A stretch of DNA of 64,000 nucleotides from Gigaspora margarita (Eukaryota; Glomeromycota; Glomeromycetes; Diversisporales; Gigasporaceae): positions 102,440 to 166,439 of the forward strand of contig WTPW01001580.1 of NCBI GenBank assembly GCA_009809945.1, in the 5' to 3' direction. The position numbers and the translations under genes are program-made. Below the pieces are notes generated by a model that made no database searches, was not told the DNA's origin, and worked only from the letters and a program-made list of their open reading frames with translations. Positions 56,817-64,000 of this stretch are shown here, piece after piece. Within the stretch, counting starts at the first letter, position 1. Each line of letters starts with the position of its first letter.

Positions 56817-59085
56817 TAGGGATGTTAATGGAGTGCTCCAGGGTGGTGTAGTGCATACTCTAGCAGAGTATCCCTTAATACCACACCACACTAAAGAATG
56901 AATCAGAGCATACTCCAAAGTGTAGCCTGGTGTATAACCCAGAGTATAACCTGGTGTACTATGTGTTAAGCACTATGTAATGCTCTAGAGTTTATAGTAC
57001 CGTATTTTTCAAAAATATGCTATCTTATTTTGGGAAATATAGTAAAAAATATATATACAATAATACTCTGGAGTATAATCCATTTTGTATTACATCAGCA
57101 AATTATAGTACCAAAATCTTTCGAAAGATCTTGTGGACCTGCAATATCTTTCGAAAGATTTTGCTAATGCAATTAATTTCGAAATATTTTGCAATATATT
57201 TTGAAATAAGTAGTATTCGAAATATTCAAAATATTTTTTGAAACAATGTTAGACATGTGAAACTAAGCTGGATCAGTAGATCTGCAATCTGGATCATGCT
57301 GGTACCAAGAGCATATTGTTCAAAATGTTTCGATAATGTTCGAATATAATCTACAAACTCTGTATTACAAGATTAGATTGATCTGTTTATAGATCTTCAG
57401 TTTTTACATTGTTTGTTTTGTTTTGTTTTTTTTGTTTGTTTTGTTTTTTCTCTTTGCATTATTTTTTTCTTTTTTTTTATCTATTTTTTAATTTTTTTCT
57501 TTTTATTTCAGCACTTTACAAAAACACCAATCTAACTTCACTGGCGATTTGCAAAAAAACCTACAACTTTTTGCAACTTTGCAAGAATGCAGATTTAACT
57601 TTGCAAGCCAACTCAGATAACACTTTGCAAGAACACAACTATTACTTCACAATTTCTAAATTGCCAAGAACGTTTTTTTTAAAGAAATAGTTTTAGTTGA
57701 GCACTAGTCTTCACAAGGTTTCGCTATATTTTTTTTGGTTTGGCATTTTTTGTTTTTGTTTTATTTTTAAATTTTTTTTTTATTAATTTAATTTATTCTA
57801 GCACTTTGCAAGAACACAACTCTTACTTCCTAGCACTTTCAAAAAAACTATCCTAGACTATTTCGGCATTTGGCGAACATGAAAAATGGAGAATTGGGGC
57901 TTCCTTTTTTTTTATTCAGTTTGTTATATATTTTGTTTTTTTTTATTTGTATTTTTATTTTTTCATTTCTCTACTATTTTTATTAAGTATTTAAAAAAGA
58001 GTGAAACGAAGACAATAGAAAAAAAAAAGAAATAACCAAAGCAAAACACTAGTTAAAACAAAGAAGCAAAATAATAGCTAACTGTGGGGTGAGCGAAAAT
58101 AAGCATGTAGGACTAGTTTTTTATGGAATTATATGTGACGAAGTGCGAAAGTATTTTAAAATACGTTTTTGTTTTTGTTTTTTTCATTTTTTTTGTTTTT
58201 ATTTTTTTTTTATTCAGTTTGCTTATATTTTTTGTTTTTTTTTGTATTTTTTATTTTTTTACTTCTACACTATTTTTAGGAAGTATTTAAAAAAGAGCGA
58301 AACGAAGATGATAGAAAAAACAAAAGAAATAACCAAAGCAAAACAATAGTTAAAACAAAAAAGTGAAATAATAGCTAACTGCGGAGTGAGAAAAATAAGC
58401 TTGTAGGACTAGTTTTTTTGAAATAATATGCAACGAAGTGCGAAAGTATTTTAAAATACGTTTTCATTTTCATTTTTTCCTTTTTTTTTGGGTTTATTTT
58501 TTTCTTCATTTTTTTATTTTTTTTTATAATAATATATAATAAAAATATAATATTGAATAAAAATGTATATTTAATTTAAAATAAATTTAAAATATAATAT
58601 ATAATACTAAATAAAAAAATATAAAATTTTATATTGAATTGCTAAAACATGCAATACTATTTGAAAATGTTGCAAAACTATTATATAAATATGTATATCA
58701 TTTATTGTGATAATATGCAAAATATTAACTCCTGCGATCCTGAAAAGGGGATAATTAAGTACAGGGTTGCATTGTTTTTATTTGCTCTATTTCGCAATAT
58801 TTTGCAATATATTTCGAAAGAAATGCATGCCGAAATCTTTCAAAAGATTGCAATTTTTTTGAAAGATTTTGCATCAATTGCAATTCCATCGAAAGATTTT
58901 GGTATGCAATTTCTTCCGAAAGATTTCATATATTTATTTTGCTGATGTAGTAGTATTACTCCGGAGCAATTACTCCTATTAATAATATTTTAGTAATTCG
59001 AGGTGGTATCGGTCTAGACTACACTGGTATGAAGTAGGTTATACTTCACAGTTACTCTGGAGTACCTTACTCCATTAACATTCCT
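56817..59085. mobile_element. 2.27-kb MULE-type element inserted in gag
   Basis: Ends TAGGGATGTTAATGGAGT and ACTCCATTAACATTCCT. Flanks AGAACTAGC (56,808-56,816) and GGAACTGGT (59,086-59,094) match at 6 of 9, consistent with an aged 9-bp duplication. The ends match the element at 6151. The interior has ACTCCRGAGT-type palindromes, short TTTCGAAAG hairpins, T-rich low-complexity DNA and a ~300-bp tandem duplication. No transposase is recognisable; the frames at 57,409, 58,089 and 58,649 are low-complexity or repeat translations. Confidence 0.82.
57950..58510. repeat. ~300-bp tandem duplication inside the MULE-type element
   Basis: About 57,950-58,200 and 58,245-58,500 share GAAGTATTTAAAAAAGAG(T/C)G, AAATAACCAAAGCAAAACA, TAGCTAACTG(T/C)GG(G/A)GTGAG and GTGCGAAAGTATTTTAAAAT in the same order. 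Confidence 0.85.
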
Positions 59086-60060
59086 GGAACTGGTTGTGCT
59101 TATATAAAGAACAATGCTCAAGAATGGCTTACTAGCCTTGAGGAAGCAACTACTTATTTTTATGTTCCAAACTATGAAAATAATGATATTGTTAGTTTTA
59201 TCCACATTTTCAAAAAAAAATTAAGTAACAAAAAAAAAAGCTACTTGGCAAAAACAATTGTTTGAATTAAACAAGACACAGGATCCAAACATCTAGTATA
59301 GAGGTCATACTTGAAATTTTTTAGCAAAAATACCTAAAATTTGAGAAGCAAAAAATGTTTTAAAATTATTTTGGTATCCAGTGGTCCAATTTGAATGAAC
59401 TTATTTTTAAAATGTAGCTTTTAGTGAGGCGAATCTAACAAAAAAAAGATTATTCAATTCTGATCACTGGATTAAAAGTTATTAAAGTAAATATATTTTA
59501 TCATTTTTAGCAAATTAGGTCAAAATTGGCCAAAATCCAGTTATGACCTATATGAGAGATGTCTGGGTCCTCAAGACACAGATACTATTGGCACCTATAT
59601 TAGCTATTTTAAAAGACTCAAAGGAAGAGTGAATCTACCAATATATTTTTTGCTTTAGTTATAATTCAATTTTTCATTCAGAGACTATGCCCAGAATATG
59701 CTATGAATGTTTAGGCTACTAAACCTGCTATCTTGGACCTAGCTATTACTAAAGTACACAAATATGAAACTAGATGAATAATGACTTCTTACTATAATGC
59801 AAATAATATTAACAAAGCTATTGAACAACTTACAGAACAAATTGCAAGGTTAGTATTAATCTTACAGGAAAACTAGCTACCTTCTCTTCTACTTTTGGCT
59901 ATTACTCTAACCAAAATAAGGACTAATCCTAGCAAGGAGCTGGTAATGCTACCTGCTACTATTGTGGCCAAAAAGAATATTATATTCAGAATTACTATGA
60001 TCAATTCCAGAATAACAAAAGGGATAACCAAGGTTATCAATTTTGAGGCTGAAGTACGAT
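59086..60060 (+). pseudogene. Retrotransposon gag relic, right part with zinc knuckle
   Basis: After the inserted element coding resumes: AYIKNNAQEWLTSLEE, then VSFIHIFKKKLSNK and IKQDTGS, typical of the gag core. A zinc-knuckle region follows at 59,954-59,995: CYYCGQKEYYIQNY. The CCHC pattern C-x2-C-x4-H-x4-C is recognisable, but the His and the last Cys are both Tyr (TAT), each one transition from CAT and TGT. Several stops and a shift near 59,855 are present. Gag would package element RNA. No protease or RT follows; the LINE begins within 700 bp. Confidence 0.7.
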
Positions 60061-60738
60061 AAACTGCTGAATACAAGACCTGGGTCTTTTTCATTCTATC
60101 AAAAAATTAATTATAGTGCACTAAGTCACTTCTCATCAAATGCACCAAATTTGGCTAGATATATTTAAGGTTTGGCTAGATATATTCAAGATACACCAAA
60201 TTTAGATTTGACTAAATATAATATTTGTAACTTAGGAGATTCCATTAATGAATCTAAAATACAAGCATAAATAGATTTAGATAAGTATTTATTATAATCA
60301 AAATTCCAATAAAACTATCCTCTCTTTCTGCTGATCCACATTATCAAAAATAGCAGAAAAGGAAAACATAGGCAAAGACAAAATTTATGCTGGTTAACAT
60401 ACCTGACACAAATAACAAAAAAGAAAGATTGCTAAAAATAAACAGTAGTTTAGTAGTAGCACTTATTACAAAAATTAGTAGATAAGAGGCTAGAAAGAAA
60501 CTTTCGGTTTTTTTTGAAAAGTTTTTGAAAAATTTTGGGGAATTCTTTGAGACCTGTAATGCCGATCTGTTTTGATCGATCATTTTATGTATCAACAAAC
60601 AAGCAATCAGTTCAAAACAAGTAAACAAACAAGTCACGTGCAATTTAATCGAATTTTACAAAAACAAACACGTAAACGTGGAAAAAATTTTTAGAAACAA
60701 GCTGATAACAGGATCAATAGAGTTAAATGAATATCTAA
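60061..60738. other. Spacer and probable LINE 5' untranslated region
   Basis: From about 60,330 the sequence changes to a purine-rich, less AT-extreme style like the LINE that follows, so its 5' region may start there. No promoter could be identified, and the minus-strand frame 60,344-60,643 has no family features. Confidence 0.35.
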
Positions 60739-62118
60739 CAGGTACCAGAGTGGAAAGTTAATTTCTTAAAAGATGGCTGTGTAGCACTAAGAACTGGCAT
60801 GCAGGAATGCATAAATTATTTAAAAAAAGTATGTACAAAGGTGCAGGTAGTAGACAAAAAAATAGCAAAAGAAATAGAATTACTATTAGCGGAGAAGGTC
60901 TGCCTAATTAGGCACCTCTTGGAAAATTATCATGCTCTAACAGAAAAGCAGCTGAAAGAAATTCAAAACAATACTAAAGAAGAAAAAAGTACATTAGAAA
61001 AAACCCAAGCAAGAAAAGAAGCTTTACTAGATGCAGAGTGCGGTATATTAGATTATGGCATTGAGGAGAAGATGGGCACTAAAATGGAAGGAGTAGAAAT
61101 AAACATGAGCGAGTCAGAGCATAAAGAAAATTCAAGCAAAGAGAAATTTGATAAAGAGAAAGCTGAGTTAGAAAAAACAAATGAGAAGTACACGAACAAC
61201 AAAATGAATATAGCATCTCAGAATTTACAAATTTCAAAAACAACTTCTGACAACAATAACAAAGCTGGGAGAAAACCAGTAGGAACCTATACAGTATGGG
61301 ATATACCCGCAGATATGTCTTCACATATTTTACAAAAAGAATTAAGTTTCTTTGGCAGTGTATCAATTGTGCAGTAGAGAGGCAGAGATACAAGCAGTGC
61401 AACCCAAATTCAAGTTATTTTCAAAAATGAAAAGAGAAAATGTGACTGGAAAAACAGGTGGTCAGTTTCACTAGAAAATGGAAGATTACTGCGTATGATA
61501 ACAAAACCTTTCGATAAGGAGGAATTAATTAGAAAGAACCAGTACAAAACAAGAATAACAAATGTGCCGAAGTATGCGATCGACTTATTATTGCTAAGAC
61601 AGCTAAGTAGAGTTAAAGCAAAGTCAGTATATATAACAAATAACTGCAATGGCAACCAAAGGAAAATAGCGTTAGTATATTTTGAGTCACATGAAGATTT
61701 AGTCAAGGCAAGAGAAGTCGGTATCTACTATTATAATACAAAGCTTAGCTAGTGGAATAACACAGATGACTGGTCTAAAGAAAATGAAGAACACAGAGAA
61801 TGTGAGAGTGGAACAAGCAAAGAACGTAAAAGAAAGTTTGAGACTGAAGAGGAGAATAGTCAAACATGGAGAGTTGGCAGTTATAGACAGGAAAAAAAAG
61901 TAAGCAAGAGGGCAGAATTTACAAACTGAAGAAACAGAAGATAGTATAGCAGAAAATCAAGTGCAGAAACTTATGGTACTATTACGAGAAGAAGAAAATC
62001 TGAAGAATTGCAGAATAATAGAGGTCAGATTAGAGATTGTAAAAGAGATGATATCTGGATGAAACTCAAAGAATTAGAAAGAACAATTAAAGGGCTGGTA
62101 AGGCCCAATCATTTCTAA
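60739..62118 (+). pseudogene. LINE ORF1 (coiled coil plus RRM-like), four nonsense codons, no frameshift
   Basis: The frame is open from 60,739 with coding-like sequence (VPEWKVNFLKDGCVALRTG) before the first ATG at 60,799, preceded by a TAA and a possible CAG acceptor. Residues 1-150 are Lys/Glu-rich coiled coil. Then comes TYTVWDIPADMSSHILQKEL with FFGSVSIVQ (first RRM-like unit), a second unit ITNVPKYAIDLLLL...KIALVYFESHEDLVKAREVG, and a basic tail ending GLVRPNHF. Stops at TAG 61,375, TAG 61,750, TGA 61,927 and TAG 61,942 all keep one frame to TAA 62,116. LINE ORF1 proteins bind element RNA. Each stop is one G-to-A step from TGG, and nearby aromatic context (for example before NNTDDW) makes Trp plausible. 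Confidence 0.75.
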
Positions 62119-62242
62119 CAGCGCACCAGTTGAATTAAAGAAAAATAGTGGGTGCTCTGAACCCACTATACAGCAAAGCACCACAAACTTAAGATTCTTG
62201 GTGCAAAACAAAAATACAGAAACAGTCGCAGCCCAACATAAT

Positions 62243-64000
62243 ATGGATGAGGAGATAAATTTATTTCTAGAAGAACAAAAAAACATATTTAGGACAACAG
62301 TAGGGGTAAACTCATCTCAAATACAAAATACAAAAGAAGATACAAGAGCTCATAATAGCAGTACATTGAAAATAAATAGGATATGTAAGGGCAAGGACAA
62401 AGAAATAATTGCTGAGAGCAGCAAGAAAGTTCTTCCGAAAGAAGACTGGAGTATGGAGAAGGATCTTATACACAAGAAAAATGGTAGTTCATTAGTAGAT
62501 CAAATCAAAGCTGGTAAACATCTAGAGTTTAAATTAGCATGTTATAACATTAATGGGCTCAAAAAAAACATACAAAAGTTTGACATTAGCTTGGATTGGA
62601 TGAATGAAAACTCATGTGATGTTTTGGGTCTAGTTGAAACAAATATTAGTGACAAAAAAGATTTCTTTTTAGATCGAAATTATAGGGAGGTATTAACAAT
62701 TTGGTCAAGTGCTAGTGTAGAAAAGAAGAAGGGCTCAGGAGTTGCTTTGATAGTGAGACAAAACTGGGGAAAGCACTTGGGTCAGATAGAAAAAGCAAGC
62801 GAATACTTATTAATGGTAAGCTTCTTCTTCAAACAATTGGAAATAGTAGTAGTAGTTCTATATATGCCCCCAAATAGTAANGAAGAAAAGNCACGAATTA
62901 GACAAAAGANTATNGAAAGATTCATGAAANNCTCANCTAGCACANACTTTATCATCATGGGAGATTTTAATGCAATTCTAAATGAGGAGCTCGATAGGTC
63001 AAGTCCAAGAGAAAGTAAAAGCTTTAAACCCGACCCATTACATACCTGGCTGCAGAAGCAAAGCTTCACTAATACATACTGTGCTTTGTACCCCTTTGGA
63101 ATGAAGTGCACATGGTCAAACACAAATACAAGTACACGAATAGATCAGATTTGGATATCAGAGGGGCTCACTCATGGTCTTTTAGAGGCAGGAATTATTG
63201 ATATGAGCATGACAACTGAGAGCGATCATGACACAATTACCACGTGTCTGAACTTGAGTCATTTTACAACAAATTCAGTAGTTAAGAAAAAGGCAGTTAA
63301 AAGAACAGTATTCCTATATGAAGAGGTGAAGGAAGAAGACTGGAAACAGTTCAGAGTAGAACTTGACAGAATACTAAAGAACAAGAAGACTCTTGGGTTG
63401 TGTGAAAAGCAGATAATACACGAAAATGAACAAGATCATTTAGATGAAATCTGGGGCATAATCGAGAGAGCGATAATTGAAGCAGCTAATAAATCTCTGC
63501 CAAAGAAAAAAGTATCTAACTTTAGACATACCAAGGCTAAGGAGTTTAACCGAACTTACATGCATAGACCAAATTTGCAGATAAGCAGATGGATGAGATT
63601 CATCAGAGATAGATTAGGTCTTCCCATAGAAGAAACTGATAAGTTAGAATTTAATCTAACTATAGAAAAGATTAATACAGATCTAGAGTTAGAAATACAA
63701 CAAGCAGAAGACATCTGGACGGAGGACACCTTGGTGGACCTTAAGGGTTGGTGAAAAATTATGAAGGAGAGAAATAGCAAGGAGATTGAGAATGCGACAA
63801 ATAAAGAAGTTAGTAGAAGAATTAAAAAACGGTGTGAGATGATCAGTTCGAACCAAGGAAAAATGATTGCAAGTCTGCTTGATAAGCATTATAGAAAGGT
63901 TAAACTGGACAAGTTATTAGAAAAAGAAGGCCTTTACACATGACTAATTTCAAACCTAGAGCAAGTATTAAATAAAACACAAGCACATTTTCAAGATCAA
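62243..64000 (+). pseudogene. LINE ORF2, apurinic-type endonuclease and start of RT region, runs off the window
   Basis: The ATG at 62,243 is the first in a frame open from 62,198. After about 95 residues of linker comes an endonuclease/exonuclease/phosphatase domain: ACYNINGLK, VLGLVETNIS, VVVLYMPPNS, IIMGDFNAIL, TWSNTNTSTRIDQIW and the terminal SDHDTI, the full set of metal and catalytic motifs. It nicks target DNA to prime reverse transcription. A connecting region (RWMRFIRDRLGLP, EIQQAEDIWTED) follows. TGA at 63,752 (after DLKGW) and TGA at 63,941 (after GLYT) interrupt it without changing frame; coding continues as LISNLEQVLNKTQAHF to the edge. RT motifs lie beyond the window. Eight N fall in 62,881-62,945. 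Confidence 0.88.

Noticed and set aside
57409..58349. Phe/Cys/Leu-rich frames resembling membrane proteins
   Set aside because: Low-complexity TTTGTTTTG runs inside the MULE-type element produce the apparent hydrophobicity; two of them are copies of one tandem duplication.
61375..63943. Stop-codon readthrough or code reassignment in the LINE
   Set aside because: Both TAG and TGA are involved while TGG is used normally throughout, and the intact Harbinger gene uses the standard code. Decay is simpler.

Overview
The window looks like repeat-dominated nuclear DNA of a very AT-rich fungus, most likely an arbuscular-mycorrhizal fungus (Glomeromycotina, Rhizophagus or a relative). This rests on family resemblance, not on a search. 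The clues are a secreted, single-pass kelch gene with small introns, a TKL-like kinase relic, a PIF/Harbinger transposase with a Myb/SANT-coiled-coil gene, a Helitron with a long DUF6570-like N-terminus, LINEs with RRM-like ORF1, and dispersed TTAGGG-type tracts. No rRNA, tRNA, CRISPR or bacterial-style operon was seen. The only clearly intact ORF of good length is the Harbinger transposase; the other recognisable genes are damaged to some degree.

Layout. 0-7 kb: Harbinger transposase (+), a Myb/SANT-coiled-coil gene (-), and a 372-bp foldback element with a 9-bp target duplication. 7-13.1 kb: a ~120-bp satellite interrupted by a 5'-truncated, polyadenylated retro-insertion and by a 1.9-kb TIR element that holds the 607-bp assembly gap. 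13-17.4 kb: MITEs, a 458-bp palindrome, minisatellites and a Helitron-like left end carrying a hAT-type MITE. 17.5-29.2 kb: a candidate ~11.7-kb Helitron2/Helentron-like unit with matching hairpin ends, a decayed Rep-helicase (+), an RPA-like gene (-), and base-composition skew that flips between its two non-coding flanks. 29-38 kb: foldbacks and long direct duplications, several with telomere-like tracts. 40.3-44.5 kb: kelch gene (+) and kinase pseudogene (-). 45-51 kb: MITEs, a minus-strand LINE 3' part (RNase H and zinc-binding tail) and a second satellite. 51.4-56.2 kb: nested TIR and foldback elements, one a head-to-head palindrome carrying telomere-like repeats. 56.2-60.1 kb: a LINE RT scrap and a gag relic split by a 2.27-kb element. 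60.7-64 kb: a plus-strand LINE (ORF1, then ORF2 endonuclease) running off the end.

The window is best read as a stack of transposition events, several datable relative to each other from target-site duplications and paralogous empty sites. Two large elements (Helitron N-terminal half, 3' LINE) decayed by nonsense substitutions while keeping one frame. The kelch, kinase and Myb genes instead carry indels, some of which could be sequencing errors in homopolymers.
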